Source: Paramecium sonneborni
Taxonomy: Eukaryota > Ciliophora > Oligohymenophorea > Peniculida > Parameciidae
Length of the DNA: 64,000 bases
NCBI GenBank assembly: GCA_905182985.1
Contig: CAJJDN010000114.1
Span: 284,856 to 348,855, forward strand
Reading direction: 5' to 3'
Both the position numbers and the translations under genes were made by a program. Shown one piece after another: positions 1 to 13,066 of the stretch. The notes beneath the pieces were generated by a model, which had not been told where the DNA came from, did not search any database, and was given only the letters and a program-made list of their open reading frames with translations. How positions within the stretch are numbered: the first letter of the stretch is position 1; each line of letters starts with the position of its first letter.

Positions 1-622
1 GCATAAGAAACAGCTGCTTTTATTGGACCTTCTGGATGCCAAGATATTTCTGATACAGATCTCTTAACTCCTTATGATTAATCCCTACTTATACATTTTA
101 TAATACTTAAATAACATTAATGTCTTAGTACTTAAATTTTCAACCTAATGCTCACTTTCCTCATCTAAAAAATACTCCTCAAATAAATCTATTTAATTAT
201 TCTAAAGAATGCATTTTTCCACTGTATTACTTAACTCCTTTACAGCAACTGCAAATGCCGCATCTTTCTCAAACCTTCTTCTGTATTTATTTTAATCTTG
301 CTACTCCATTGGGTCTATACCTGCAGGCCACTAACAACTGTTGCATATATTATAATACCCCTCCTTCTTTATGACACATCACCTTATCTCCTGTTGATAC
401 TCTCTCTGTATTCACCTATGTTTTAGTTTATTAAATTCATACAGAATGCTCTGAATATTCTGCTATATTATCTAAATCTATATGATTTGGATTCCTTTTC
501 ACATAATTTGGAATTATTGTAATTGTCTTTGTATAACCTGCTATTTTTATTTCACTATCTTAAAAATTGCAAGGCTTCCCTAGATCTCTTCGTTTCCTCT
601 GATATGTATAATAATCTGCCAT
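1..622 (-). CDS. Axonemal outer-arm dynein intermediate chain 2 (DNAI2/IC69-like), C-terminus beyond window
   Basis: Intermediate chain of the outer dynein arm, a WD-repeat subunit that helps anchor the motor to ciliary doublet microtubules. From the ATG at 622 the protein starts MADYYTYQRKRRDLGKPCNF, matching the conserved family N-terminus (KKRSEFGKQCNF in animals). Further family blocks follow: VKRNP, EHSVNTERVSTGD, the invariant HKEGGWP, FEEYFLDEE, and ISWHPEGPIKAAVSY, which begins the WD-repeat part at the window edge. Three tiny introns (416-442, 331-358, 85-106) restore the frame exactly at these blocks; without them TGA codons interrupt. Only about the first 170 residues are present. 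The identification rests on several collinear motifs. A paralogue within the same DNAI2 family cannot be excluded. Confidence 0.88.
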
Positions 623-679
623 TTTAATTATTAATATTAAGTAAAAGTAATTCAAAATTGCATTATATACCTAATTAAT

Positions 680-1130
680 TCAAAACACTTTTGATCCTCC
701 CATTCTCCCTTTCAAAAATATATTAGAATACTTCACGCAATTTGGATCATGATCTATTTTTATATAATACACACTTACTTTCATCATTCTCTTCCTTTAT
801 CAATTCCTTCCTAAAAAATGATTTCAATTCCTCATTTGGTTAAAATAGTGAAAATGCACTCGAATTTGAACTCATTGAATCTATTTTTTATTCCATTTTT
901 TATACCTTATTCTTCAAACTATGAAACTTAAACTTCTTTCCCTGGAGATGAAATATTTTCAGCTGATTTTAATGAAACCTATTAAATTATTGGAGAATTT
1001 ATCAATTTATCTGCCATCTACTTTAAACCTCCGCTGTGTTTATCATAATTTATTGATTATTGAGTATTCATTTAATTTCCTTAAGTCTTTTATCTCTAAA
1101 AAAATGAAAATGTATTTTCTGTTTACAGAC

Positions 1131-1214
<84 letters not shown>

Positions 1215-2178
1215 GTTATTATTATTATTATTATTATTATTGTTATTATTGTTATTATTAGTATTCATATCTATTTGGAGATTTTCTATCTTTTTATTAT
1301 GGTGTAGATTAAACTTTCTTAGTTGCCGCCATTTAAGTTTATATTTAATTTGGTTCTGATTTATAATTTGTCAAACCTAAATTATTTTTTTTCTCTTAAA
1401 TTTGCCATGATTTCTCTAATATCTAATCAGGCTAAGTTTCAGTTCTCCTTCTCAAATTTAAAAGGTCTTTCTAAGATTAATTATAGTCTTATGATTGTTA
1501 TTTTAATTAATGTTGTTATTTTTCAATTTCTAATTTTTGTTACTATTATTGTATCTATTATTGCATCTTTATATATTCCTTTATTTATTATTCTTAAAGA
1601 CTTGTCTCTGGAGTATCAGTATATTTTGTTGGGTTTTATTTAATTTCTTCCAACACACCCTAATAATCAGCTATCAATTCTCTTGTTAAATTGTTTTATA
1701 ATTCCTTTAATTTATTTTCTGGACCTCTTTTAGGTTTCTAACTCTTCATATCTATAAAATATTGAATAGACTATTTAGGTGTTCTTATATTAGAGATTTC
1801 TGATTTTGGAGATCTGAATGACTATGTTTCCTCATATTATTAACTTAGTGCCATCCTCATTGCTTGATCATCTAAATGATGTCTAGACACAGTATTTCTT
1901 TAGTGACTTAATGGAGTTGGAGCTTAAGATTCTGTAATCTTTGGAGTTAGTGCTCTTTCCTTTGATTTTACTCCTCTTTAAGTATGTTCTTCTTCTTTAG
2001 TCTAAATATTTTCTATCTATCGTCTTATAAGGGCAATTTGTTCTCTGACTAATTTATTGTCATTCTCTTAAAGTACACTTTCAATTCCTATTAGAGCCAA
2101 TAAAGTTATAGTTTATTATGGACTCTAACTCTATAAAGTGTGCATAAATTGTTGAATAAGACTTTGCCGAATGCTCAT
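680..2178 (-). CDS. Poly-Q coiled-coil protein of unknown function
   Basis: The conceptual protein has 482 residues, starting MSIRQSLIQQFMHTL at 2178. Two 25-nt introns (881-905 and 754-778) are needed to stay open, and the length is then an exact multiple of three. Most of the protein is Gln-rich and charged, with a probable coiled coil around residues 170-260 (many EQQIKEYIKMQQQIQ-like stretches). A pure run of 43 glutamines (1132-1260) is written almost entirely with the reassigned TAA codon. An internal ATG at 1332, just before the poly-Q, is in frame, but the upstream frame is open and reads as coding, so I chose the upstream start. I recognise no catalytic domain. The gene is followed by the dynein-chain gene on the same strand after 57 nt. 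Confidence 0.75.
1132..1260 (-). repeat. (TTA)n microsatellite encoding 43 glutamines
   Basis: This is a trinucleotide tract of TTA with a few TTG units on the plus strand. Read on the minus strand in the frame of the surrounding gene it is a run of 43 TAA/CAA codons, all glutamine in the ciliate code. Other frames give poly-Asn or poly-Ile shadows. Confidence 0.95.
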
Positions 2179-2748
2179 TTTGAATTAAATATATTTAAAT
2201 TATCTGTTAATTATTAAATAGAAGACAAACAAAAAAAACACTTGTCCTTGATAGAATTGAACTATTTATTCTATTTTCAAAAACTTTATTTACATCTATT
2301 CTAATCTAAAATGTTTCGACTCTATTTTTCCATTCTTATATTATTCACATTTTATAATTATTTTCATTTTTAATTAATTAATCATCTAATTCTTTGATTA
2401 TTCTATCATTTATAAATTACATTTATTTCAAATAGATCTTTATTTATTTATTTTTTTAATCTATTTTACTTCTTAAAAATTCTTAAATTTTGTTTGCAGA
2501 TTATTCTAAATGATGATATTTATTAGTAATAGCCTTAGACAAATAAAAAATATAGTATTTAAATCTAAGGTTTAATACTACTAATACTAAATTATAATTA
2601 AAATTTCTAGACTACTTTCTGATAAAGTGTTTAATAAATTAGTTCTATTTTAAAAATTCTTTTTTATTTTCTAAAATTAATGAAAAGATTGTTAAAATAA
2701 ATTTAATCATATATCATAAAAATGAAATTTATAAGCAAAGTATGATAA
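2179..2748. other. AT-rich intergenic spacer, no gene seen
   Basis: This stretch lies between the 5' ends/3' ends of two minus-strand genes. The longest ATG frame (from about 2310, plus strand) gives only 28 residues before TGA. A short stem with a TTCAATT loop near 2250-2270 resembles a tRNA T-arm but has no matching acceptor or anticodon arms. Confidence 0.6.
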
Positions 2749-3853
2749 TCAAATGATTGAAAATCTAGCTCTTTTAGTTTATCGAGGATCAGTTTAATTA
2801 CTAAGAATGTTATTAGTATTAATTTATTTTTGTTAATTTCTTTATGTAAATATTTCACCAACTTCTTAGTTTAGATTATTTTATTGTATATTAAATGTTT
2901 TTAGATGATTATTTTTTCTATTTTGAGTGGTTTCTTATTCGTCAAATTGTTTAGATTTTCGAAATGATTATTAAATATCAGAAATCAAAATATTTTTATT
3001 TAATATAGATTTCTTCAGTGGTTGATATTCAATTAATTTCCAATATAAAATTTTTTCTACAATTAACAACCCCTTGATAATCAAAGCAATTAAGAATAAT
3101 AGTATTAAAATTATTATAACTGCAAAACCTATAAATATTATTAAGAATAATTGAGAATCAAGAATATTTTTTCTATCAGTAATTTACTAAGCCTCTGTTC
3201 TAAATTACAATAATTTCATACAATCGTATTCCGAGTAATACTATAACAACTATCATTACAACTAAAAACACCAATAAACAAAATAAGGGTAATTTATCTT
3301 TACTTTATGACCATGCAATTTACTATAAAGTAAAATTATCATTTACAGGAGAGAATATTTTTTCAATTCTGAGTTCCATTTAATAAGTATCAGAACAAAT
3401 TTGGCATTTTGCTTCATGAAGTTTATTTCGATATTATTTTATTATTTGTTTTTTCAAACAATATTCATGAACATACTTTTGTGATCTGATACATTTACAT
3501 ACTCTAATAAGAGGATTTTCTTTATATTCTGTAAATTCACATATTCTACAAATGCAACCTATACTCTTAAATGAATCTAAATTTAAAAATTTCTAAACTT
3601 CTTGCATAAATGTCTTCTTGAAATATTAATTATTGTTAGCTATCTTATTTTTGAAGTGTAGAATCAATAATTTTTGATGATTCAGGAATTTCATTAATGA
3701 TTATCTCTAATATTTGTATAGATTTATACAATCTTTTTGTTAATTTTGCTTTCTTGCATACTTATTCTAAATAATTTAAATTATATCTTATGGAGCTATT
3801 TGAGATTAAGAAATTTAAAGTTTTTCTTCTTTGATTTTTTCAGTGTTATTCAT
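2749..3853 (-). CDS. RING-CH (MARCH-like) membrane-associated E3 ubiquitin ligase
   Basis: The predicted protein has 360 residues. A RING-CH zinc-binding domain sits at about residues 105-160, with the ordered ligands C-x2-C (CICRIC), C-x-C (CKC), H-x2-C (HEYC) and C-x2-C (CQIC). The His in position four is diagnostic of MARCH-type E3 ligases, which ubiquitinate membrane proteins. Two strongly hydrophobic segments follow (LPLFCLLVFLVVMIVVIVLL, then one beginning LFLIIFIGFAVIIIL), so the enzyme is probably a two-pass membrane protein with both ends cytosolic. One 22-nt intron (3200-3221) lies between the two membrane segments and restores the frame. The start at 3853 opens an uninterrupted frame of about 100 residues before the zinc domain. 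The N-terminal part and Asn/Gln-rich tail are unrecognised. Confidence 0.85.
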
Positions 3854-3937
3854 AATTATAAACTTATTAATAATATACAATCAAAAAATGAATACAAACA
3901 TAACATAAAATGATAATAAATTGATAATTTCAATTTT

Positions 3938-4681
<744 letters not shown>

Positions 4682-5123
4682 TCTGTATTATTTATTTTTA
4701 AAATAAATTATAGTAAAAAACTTTTATAAAAAAGTTTAATCTCCTAATACAATTAATCAATATTAATTTGTCATTCATAGTTCGAATCCATTTTCTAGAG
4801 CTATAGAAAATAAAAGAAATAATGAAATGATATACTTAAAAATTCTAATAATCCAATCAAAATTCATTTATTTAGTCATTTTAAATAGCTATAATCTAAA
4901 AATAAATTTATATATTATAGAATAATTTAATGTGATAATCATTTTATGTGGTTATCAGAATTGTAAAATTTAAATTTATTTTATTTATTTAATTTATTTT
5001 TGTAAAAATAAATGAAAACTCTCACTTAATTCTACCTTTCACTTTAATTCAGAAATAAAATAAGTTGATATGTAAACTTTTTAATTTCCGCATGGTAAAA
5101 CAAAAGCACTTGATTTATAAATT
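4682..5123. other. Intergenic spacer
   Basis: AT-rich spacer upstream of the Rab2-like gene. It contains 'agttcgaatcc' near 4777, superficially like a tRNA T-loop, but flanking stems do not pair. No open frame of useful length. Confidence 0.6.
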
Positions 5124-6618
5124 ATGAGTTCTGAAAAGGGAAAGTTTATTTTGAAAAAAATGAATCAAACTAATATGATTTTTAGAATGAGAAAATTTTA
5201 ACATTATATTAATCCAAATATTATAGTTTATAAATTAGAAATATGATGGCGAAATTAATGAAACTTACGATTCCTAATATTATTTTTAAGATTTTTATTT
5301 TGAAGGTGAAAATGATCAAAAAATTTTAGACTAATTTAAAAGTAATTTTATTTTTTATAGAAATATAGAATGTATTTAATGTAAAACTTATGAATAGTAG
5401 AAGTAGCATATTCCAAGAAATATAGCTAAACCATTTTGTTGGAGAGGTTCTAATTTTAAGATAAATTAGATGAAAAAGTAAGTTAAGAGAAATAAAGTTG
5501 AAAGGAAAAATTTTATAATAAAAACTTTAAAATTTGGAGATTTTCCTACTGATATAAATGATTCTTAAGATAGTGATCCAATCTTAAAATAGTTATTTTA
5601 AAAAAACCAATTTGGTTAAAAGAATAATTAGTTAAAGAATTAATATAATTTTAATAATATGAAGAAAAGCTTGGATAGATGGTTTATTATTATTATAATG
5701 GTCCATGGGCAAAATTTTATGTTTTAAAATAATATAATCCATAAATTAATTCATCTGTTGCTTAATATTAAACAATAAATATAAAGAATAATTAAAATGA
5801 TGAATCCAATAGTGATGATTAAGATTAACCTTAAAAATGTTTTACATTAATATAACTTTGTGATTTAAAAGACAAAGATAATAGAAAATATAATAACAGA
5901 ATCTATAAAAAATGGAAAAATAAATGCACCTAAATAAAGAGATTTTGAAAAATATGGTTGGTTTGTAAAACAACAAATGAGGATTATAATTAGAAAAATT
6001 AAAAGCATGAGATAACATTAGAAAAAATTATAATTGGATTTAAATTAAGGATTATGAAAATAATTAAGTTCTAAACAAAATTTTTGTCATCATATAATAA
6101 AAATATAATTCAATAATGGAAGACCTTAAAAAATAGTACAGCAAGATAAATAATGAGTTAAGAGAACAAATCATTCATTAGATATTGACTGAGAAGAAAT
6201 CAATTGCAGATGTAATTCTAATATATATTTATCAAAAGGTTGCCTAAGAACACAATATATTACAATCTACCTGTAAATCCATTATCAACACATATATGAG
6301 GGAAGGAAGAGTAGGTAAAAAGGAGAGTCGAGTAAGGAAACTTAAAAAAATTATTCGAATATATGATATTGTTTTAAACCCAGTTCAACCATAGATGTCC
6401 ACTTATCTCTATTGCTAAAAAACAGAAAACTGTATTGAAAAATCAATTAAGAGTTAAAAGGAAGAAAATGATTAAAAAGAAATTTAAGACAATGAGAATA
6501 AGAATAATTTTATGATGCTTTCTTTTTGGTGTGAATAAATCAAGAATTAACTCACATCTTTAACATAATCTAATTATGTTTTTCATCCATTCACTTAACC
6601 TTATTAGAAATGACTTAA
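5124..6618 (+). pseudogene. Decayed gene of an unrecognised family, several single-base frameshifts
   Basis: Long coding-like stretches are present in all three plus frames but are out of register with each other, without any intron-like sequence at the switches. From the ATG at about 5124 the frame reads MSSEKGKFILKK and breaks near 5238 by one surplus base. It then runs YDGEINETYDSQYY onward to the A7 run near 5607, where one base is missing before ILKKPIWLKEQLVKEL. Further one-base slips occur near 5940-5960 and near 6010, after which the last part (DNIRKNYNWIQIKDYENN to the TGA near 6618) is open for about 200 codons. I do not recognise the family; it has Lys/Gln/Asn-rich segments and no known motif. 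A recently silenced duplicate is the simplest reading; sequencing slips in A-runs explain only some of the breaks. Confidence 0.6.
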
Positions 6619-7819
6619 ATAAAATAATTTTATTTAAAATCCATATCTTACTAATTAATTACAATTTCTAATCCTTTTATTACAAATTAATTTTATTTAT
6701 TATAATAATATATGTGCTTATAAAATCGGATGAATTATACATACATCCATCATGATAATATTTTTGGAATTCATATATTTTAAAGCAATTATAATATAAA
6801 TTTCAACAATTTAACATAATCCTAAAATTTAAAAAAAATGTATTTCTAAGAAAAATTTTTTTTCACTTTTAAATATGATTAAAAATTAATTAATTCTCTA
6901 ATTATTAAAGAAAATCAATACTTATAAATTTCCTAAATATAAAGATGATGATTTTACTTATTCCCAATTATTAGAATTGTCTTTAATTTTTAGAGATTTT
7001 TATTTCTAAATCGATCAGAGTGATTTGCAATATACATAAGTTGGTAATGGTATAATCTCATTTATTGTATGAGATGATCAAAAATGGTATAAATTAAGTA
7101 ATCGTTCAATTTATTGCTTGAAATAGGTCAATTATAATATACTTTAATTCACTTTGTATGTTATCAAATATTATTTATAATTATTTTATAATTATATTTA
7201 ATGAATTTTTTTAATCTGATAAAATTAATTATAAATTTTAATAGAAAGTGAGATTTTAATTAAAGAACTTTATTTATATTACAAATTAATTATATGATAA
7301 TTTTTCTTAAACTCTTAAATAAGTTTGCCAAGCTTTAATAAATTTTAAAACATTAAATAATATTTTCCAAAAAAAAAAAATATATATATATTATTTTTGA
7401 TCATATTTAACTCAAATACTTGGATAAAGTATTTAAAATAATGATAATTTAAAGAAGGCTTTATGAAATAAATAATGCAAATTAGAAAAACATTAAAATT
7501 TTGATCAATTTTCATTTTTCTTTATCAATCTTTTTTTCTCCATTTTAAAAAGTTTGCTATTAAATTTATCTTAAGATTGGAAGGGTTACATAATTGACAA
7601 ACTAGATTTTTTTACTTTAAATAGTTCTTTGAGATAGCATAATTAGACTTAATGTTTAGTTATTTTTATTAATATAAATTTTGAAAAAATAAGTTGTTAA
7701 TGAGATAAAGAAAAATAGCAGTTTTAATTGAGAAAAATGAGAAATTATAATTATTATGATGTTTTGAAAAAGACAATAAATTAAATAATATATATACTAT
7801 AAAAAAAGATAACTGAAGG
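6619..7819. other. Intergenic region with one possible gene relic
   Basis: Very AT-rich. It includes an A12 run followed by (TA)n near 7369-7391. The only coding-like text is the relic listed separately at 6838-7204; otherwise nothing supported. Confidence 0.5.
6838..7204 (+). pseudogene. Possible relic of a ubiquitin-specific protease C-terminus
   Basis: In the frame starting near 6923 the text YKFPKYKDDDFTYSQLLELS runs about 50 codons to a TGA in the middle of GNGIISFIV/DDQKWYKLSN. The same frame then continues through RSIYCLKQVNY. The ending resembles the final blocks of USP-type deubiquitinases (G-x-Y-x-x-Y-V, then W-Y-K-x-x-D), but the catalytic His position is not preserved and the stop interrupts it. 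A short preceding piece from the ATG near 6838 (MYFQEKFFF) is in another frame. The similarity is weak and by eye only. Confidence 0.3.
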
Positions 7820-10800
7820 ATGGCTACAGCCTTAGTTTCTGCAGGATAATCAATAAGTAAAGTAGACTTATTAAAAGGTTTAGTTGGAACTTATGTGTAA
7901 TAAGATATAGAGACAAGATTACAATAAGATGTATATAAAAAGTAAATAAGAGTGAGAGAATTTTTTACAGATTTTGATCGATTAAGAAAAGGTTGGGTGA
8001 CAGAAGACAAGGTAATATTTAATGATTAATGAATAGTTTCGTTCTGCACTATCTATGATCAATTTTCATTTTACAAAGGAGGATATTGAAGAGATCATTC
8101 GAAGATATAAATTAAATGATGGTTTAGTTTAATATACAACTTTCTGTAATAAACTTGAGGAATAATTTCTTAATAATGAAGCAAAAGCTTAAGTTTTTTA
8201 AGCACCTCAAGTATAAATTTATAACATATTTAGATTTTCAATTAAGATGAGGAAGAGACAGTAAAAAGATTAATGTTGGCTATAAAAAGAAAAATAGCTA
8301 CAAAAAGAATATTCTTAAAACAGCCATTTTAAGACTTTGATAGAACTGCATGTTCACATATTACTACAGATTAATTTTCAAGAGTTTTAAATTAATTAGG
8401 ATTATTGCCAAAGGATCGATATTTGTAATTATTAATAAGATAATATATTGATAATGGAAATCCTAAAGAAGTTAATTATGTAAAATTTTGTGATGATGTT
8501 GATAATGTCTAAGAAATGTTAAGTGGAGTAATTACAGGAATTAAATAGAATCCAAAAGATGTATAGAAATATATTAATTAGATTCATCCTGATGATGATT
8601 TTATAGAAGACAAAGAAGGATTAGATTTAATATCAACATTATTTACATCAAAAAAATTGACAGATAATATAAATACATTAAATTAAGTATTAAAAAAGAT
8701 TTAAGGAGATGTTGTTATGAAAAGAATTAGAATAAGAGAATTTTTTAAGGATTTTGATTCTTTGAGAAAAGGTTTAGTAACAGAATCATAGGTATAATAT
8801 AAATAATGAATTAAGTTTGCTAGAATTTTACATATTTAAAATATTCCTGTTTCTGAAAAAGAAATATAAATATTATTGAATAAATATAAAATAGATAAGA
8901 TTCCAAATGGTTAAGTGGATTATAATTAATTTTGTGAGGATGTTGATAAAATATTTACATTAAAAGGAATTGATAAGGAACCATAAGCATATGTTCCTTA
9001 AATAGATGATTCTACAACATTACCTGCAAGAAGAAGATATTTATAGATGACAGAATAAGAAGCAATTTAATTAGATGAATTACTTATGAAATATAAATAA
9101 GCAATTTAAAATAAAAGAGTTCTATTAAAACCCGTTTTTGAAGATTTTGATAAAACAAAATAGGGATATATTACAACTAATTAATTTTTAAGAATATTAA
9201 ATTAGTTTAATTTATTTCCAGATCCAGTCTCTTTAAATTTATTATTAAAGAGATTTGTAGATAAGGCAAATTTAAATGAAGTTAATTACTATGATTTTTG
9301 TAGAATTGTAGATTAATCAGATGAAGGTGTTGCAATAAGTAAATCACATGCAGATGCATTTAAAAATTATGTTAAATCAGATAATTTAAGTTAAGCATTC
9401 ATTAGAAATGACAAACCAAATGATTTTGAAGATTTAATGGCTAAATTAAGAAGAATAGTAAAAGAACAGAGATAAAGAATAGCAGAATTTTTAAGAGATT
9501 TTGATAAATTAAGAAGTGGTACAATAACAATAACTTAATTAAGAAAAGGATTAAGTATGGCTAAAATTCTACTGTCAGATGCAGAATTTTAATTAATTTT
9601 AAGTAATTTTGGATGTAAAGATAAATAAGGATTTGTATTTTGGAAAGAATTTACTGATTAAGTAGATTAAGTATTTACAACTAAAAATTTGGAGAAAGTA
9701 AGTCCATCTGAAGATATTCCTTAAATGTCTACTTAGTATAATTATGGTAGAGTATCAATTACTGAAAGAGATAGATAAGTAGCTGAAGTTGTGAAAAGGA
9801 AATTTTAATATTTTTGTAAAGCAACAAGACTTGATATAAAATAATTCTTTTAAGATTGGGATAAATTAGGAAGAAATAAAGTATCGCCTAAATAGTTTAG
9901 ATAAACTTTAGCAACAGTTAATTTTATTTTATCAGATGAAGAATTTTAAGCAGTTGTTAAAATTTATGCTGCTGAAGATGATGGTGATATTCGATATGTT
10001 CAATTTATAAATGATACTTAACCACCATTAGAAATATAAACAGAATCAGGAGCATCTTAAGCTTATGTTGGTGTCAAACCAAAAGAAAAAGAAAAAGTAA
10101 TAATATTATATATAAAATAATTAGTTATAACCTTCTGTGTTATTAGAATAAATTAAAGTAGCTGTTAAAGTTAAGAGACTTAGACTTGGAGATTATTTCA
10201 AAGATTTTGATCCTTTAAGAAAAGGTCTTATGCCCACAAATAAATTTAGAGGAGTTCTTAGTTAAATGAAAATAGATTTGGATTAAGAAAGTTTAGATCT
10301 TTTAGAAACAATGTATATTGTTCCTGAAGATCCTATCAGAGTTAATTATGCTAAATTTATTGAAGATGTTGAAATTGTATTTACTAAAACTGTATTTTAT
10401 TATTTTACAATTTAATTTAGGGATTAGATAAAGATCCTTTAATGAAACCACCTGTTCATATTATACCCACTTTTCTTGATCCTAGAGATGCTTTAACTTA
10501 AGAAGAAGAAGAAGCTTTACATGCTATTATGTTAAGACTTGGTGAAGTTGTTAGAAAACATAGAATCTTACTTAAACCTCATTTCTAAGATAAAGTATTT
10601 AATGTTTATCAATATTTCAAGGATAAAACTAAATCTGGCAAAATTACATTTACAAGATTTAGATCTATTATGGATTTTCATAAATTACCTTTAACTGATG
10701 ATCAATTCAGAGTTATTTGCAAAAGGTTTTACTTTTTTATAATTATTTTAGATTTGCATATTAAGGCATTGAATTCAATTATGTTGAGTTTGATGAAATC

Positions 10801-10830
10801 TTAAAAAAGTATGAGAACTTTTATCAATGA
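7820..10830 (+). CDS. Large EF-hand-like repeat protein (951 aa), probable ciliary calcium-binding protein
   Basis: Six introns (8012-8036, 8211-8233, 8792-8815, 10097-10124, 10392-10420, 10726-10751) give an exact 951-residue frame. The protein is made of about ten EF-hand-like units with the recurrent signature R-x-x-x-F-F-x-D-F-D-x-L-R-x-G-x-[VI]-T-x-x-Q-F-x-x-[AV]-L, for example REFFKDFDSLRKGLVTESQF. Units recur roughly every 70-110 residues. In most loops the canonical DxDxDG calcium ligands are degenerate (DFDSLRKG), so real calcium binding is uncertain. This organisation is known from EF-hand-repeat proteins of cilia (EFCAB6-like) but I cannot assign an orthologue. The intron at 8792-8815 ends AAG. 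The start was chosen as the first ATG after an AT-rich spacer; the frame is open from there. Confidence 0.8.
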
Positions 10831-10975
10831 ATTATAATCAAATTAAATATATTTTAATATCTATTTTTCAACAATTTAATTTCAGAAATATTATAATCAT
10901 GATACATTTTTAATTCAAGAAATGTATTGACAATTTTGTAAATTTTAACAATATTAATAAATTATTATAATTCGA

Positions 10976-11941
10976 ATGAGTATAGGCATAATTAAGGCTA
11001 AATGTGTCTCCATTCCTTCATCAAATAATGCTCCTGGTGCTATGCCCATACTATTGACTTTGTAGAATTTAGAAAATGATAGTACAATTATGAAAATAAA
11101 ATATTTTTACTAGAGAATCAAAATGAACCAAAACAAGGAGAATTAATTTTCATTCCGTTTATTAATGAAAGAGATAGAATGAATAGGCTTTTTTAAGCAG
11201 ATAAATACTCGACTCCTAAAAAATAAAACTTCTAATAAGTTCAAGAAACAACTAACGAAAAATGGATTTAAAATGATCCTATGAAATTGAAATTGCCAAC
11301 TAAAAGGCTATCATTAGAAGATAGAAATATTAGTAATCATTTTTATTTATTTAGGTAAGTTTAGAAGTAGATCTAATGCTGAAATAAGAATGAAAGTCAT
11401 TTAATTAACTACAGAAAGATAATCTTTATTATTCTCTTAAGATTAATCAATTTAACCTTAATTTGAAGAATATAAAAAAGCTGTCTATGAAAATATATTA
11501 AATAAAAAGAAACAAATTATTTAATCTCCACCTTAACATTTAATTGTCAAACAATAAAATTCTGATAATTTGGAACTATTACCAATATCAACACTTGAAA
11601 AATTAAAATAATCTAGATCTCCTTCTTTTATTTTTATAAAAAAATAAATTTAACAAACTCCTTCTAAACAATAACATTTACTAAATTTTAAATTACCTTC
11701 TCTTATTCAAAAAGAGTATATTAAATAATTCTTAGATAATAATAAAAAAATTAAAGATCTGATATAAGAATAAAATGATGAAAAATTTAGATTTCCTTCA
11801 GATTTTGAACCAAAAATTGTAGAAATGAAAAAATAGTTGAAAAAAATGAAAAGCAAACTTAAAAATTGGGAAACTCATAGAGAAGCTACAGATAATAAAG
11901 TATTTTTAAAAGAAATTGCATCTGGTATATTAAATAAATGA
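10976..11941 (+). CDS. Hypothetical protein, 303 aa, basic, Gln/Lys-rich
   Basis: Two introns (11082-11113 and 11333-11354) bypass in-frame TGA codons and give an exact multiple of three. The N-terminus is MSIGIIKAKCVSIPSSNNAP. The C-terminal third contains a charged helical stretch (EMKKQLKKMKSKLKNWETHR) compatible with a coiled coil. No membrane segment and no known domain. It lies 145 nt downstream of the EF-hand-repeat gene on the same strand. I do not recognise the family. Confidence 0.65.
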
Positions 11942-12053
11942 TTTTTTTATATTTTAGATATCATTATCATTTTTGTTTTTTTAATTTAAATTTTATTATC
12001 TAAAAAATAATTTACAAAACTTAAAAAAAACAACAAAATAATTAAATATACTA

Positions 12054-12847
12054 TCAGACCATTTGTTTTTAAAAATTAAACCTGTGTTTTGAATTCTTCT
12101 GTAATAAATCTAACAATTATGATGCAGATGATTAATCATCTTCATATGATAAAGAAGAATCAAGTGATGTGGCATTACTTTCAAACTAAAAAGAAAAAGA
12201 TTAATTTAATACCCTTTCATCAGTCAATGAAGATATTGTTTCCTAAACAGGAGATATTTGATTAAAATGATGTTAAAATTTAGGATTACTAAATTAATGA
12301 ACTCTAGGTTGATTATTTAATCTTTCTTTCAATATTAAACTTTGTAAGGCATCATATCTTTTAACAAGCATTTACTTTGTTTTATTTAAATCTTTTATCT
12401 CTTTAATCAAAAATGTATTTTCTTAATTAAATTTTTAAAGTTCTCCTTACAACTTTTTCTTTTCCTCTTATATTGCCTTATTAGTAACTCTAAAAGATGA
12501 AAAATTTTACTAGGTTTATTAATTATTAATTACAGGAGTTGTTTAGCAAAAATACTGCATCTATTTATCTAGGAAAATCAAGAACTCATTTTAATTTGCT
12601 TATTTCACTAAACATTAATCAAATAACTATATTTATGCCATTTCATTAATGTTATGTTAAGAAGTACTTCTATGCTTTATTCCTCCAAATTATGATCCAT
12701 GATTGATATCCATTTTTATATTAGTTGACATTGATTTAGGTAAAGTGTCTTAGTTTGATCTTTGCTTTCTTAATTCTACCATCAGTTTATAATTCAAATT
12801 ATACTTGCATAATTGATTCCATTTGATTTTGGAGTTGTTGAATTCAT
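12054..12847 (-). CDS. Hypothetical coiled-coil protein, 254 aa
   Basis: The start at 12847 gives MNSTTPKSNGINYAKLRKQ after a 29-nt intron (12776-12804) that removes an in-frame stop. Residues of about 110-165 (KAIQEEKKKLQGELQKFNQE, then KEIKDLNKTKQMLVKRYDAL) form a clear heptad-like coiled coil. The tail is Ser/Phe-rich and acidic. No recognised domain. It is transcribed divergently from the coiled-coil gene beginning at 13067, with a shared spacer of about 220 nt. Confidence 0.65.
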
Positions 12848-13066
12848 AATTTAAATTTTTTTTAACTATATTATTAAAATTTTAATATTACATTTCATCA
12901 AGCGATTCATTCTATTTTATATCATTAAAAAGTTCTATTAGTAATCAAATTAATTTAACAATTAGAAAAACTAGTAAATAGGTTTGATATAAATTATTTT
13001 ATTATTTTTATTTAACTAACTTAACCATATAAATAAGTAATTTAATAGTATAACATAAAATTAAAG

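Noticed and set aside
1068..1307. Poly-Asn (minus) and poly-Ile (plus) open frames
   Set aside because: They are shadows of the TTA microsatellite; the frame continuous with the gene on both sides is the poly-Q frame.
2240..2275. tRNA-like T-arm (TTCAATT loop with 4-bp stem)
   Set aside because: No acceptor, D or anticodon arms at the right distances.
4770..4790. tRNA B-box-like agttcgaatcc
   Set aside because: The flanking bases do not form a 5-bp T stem and no A-box is in place.
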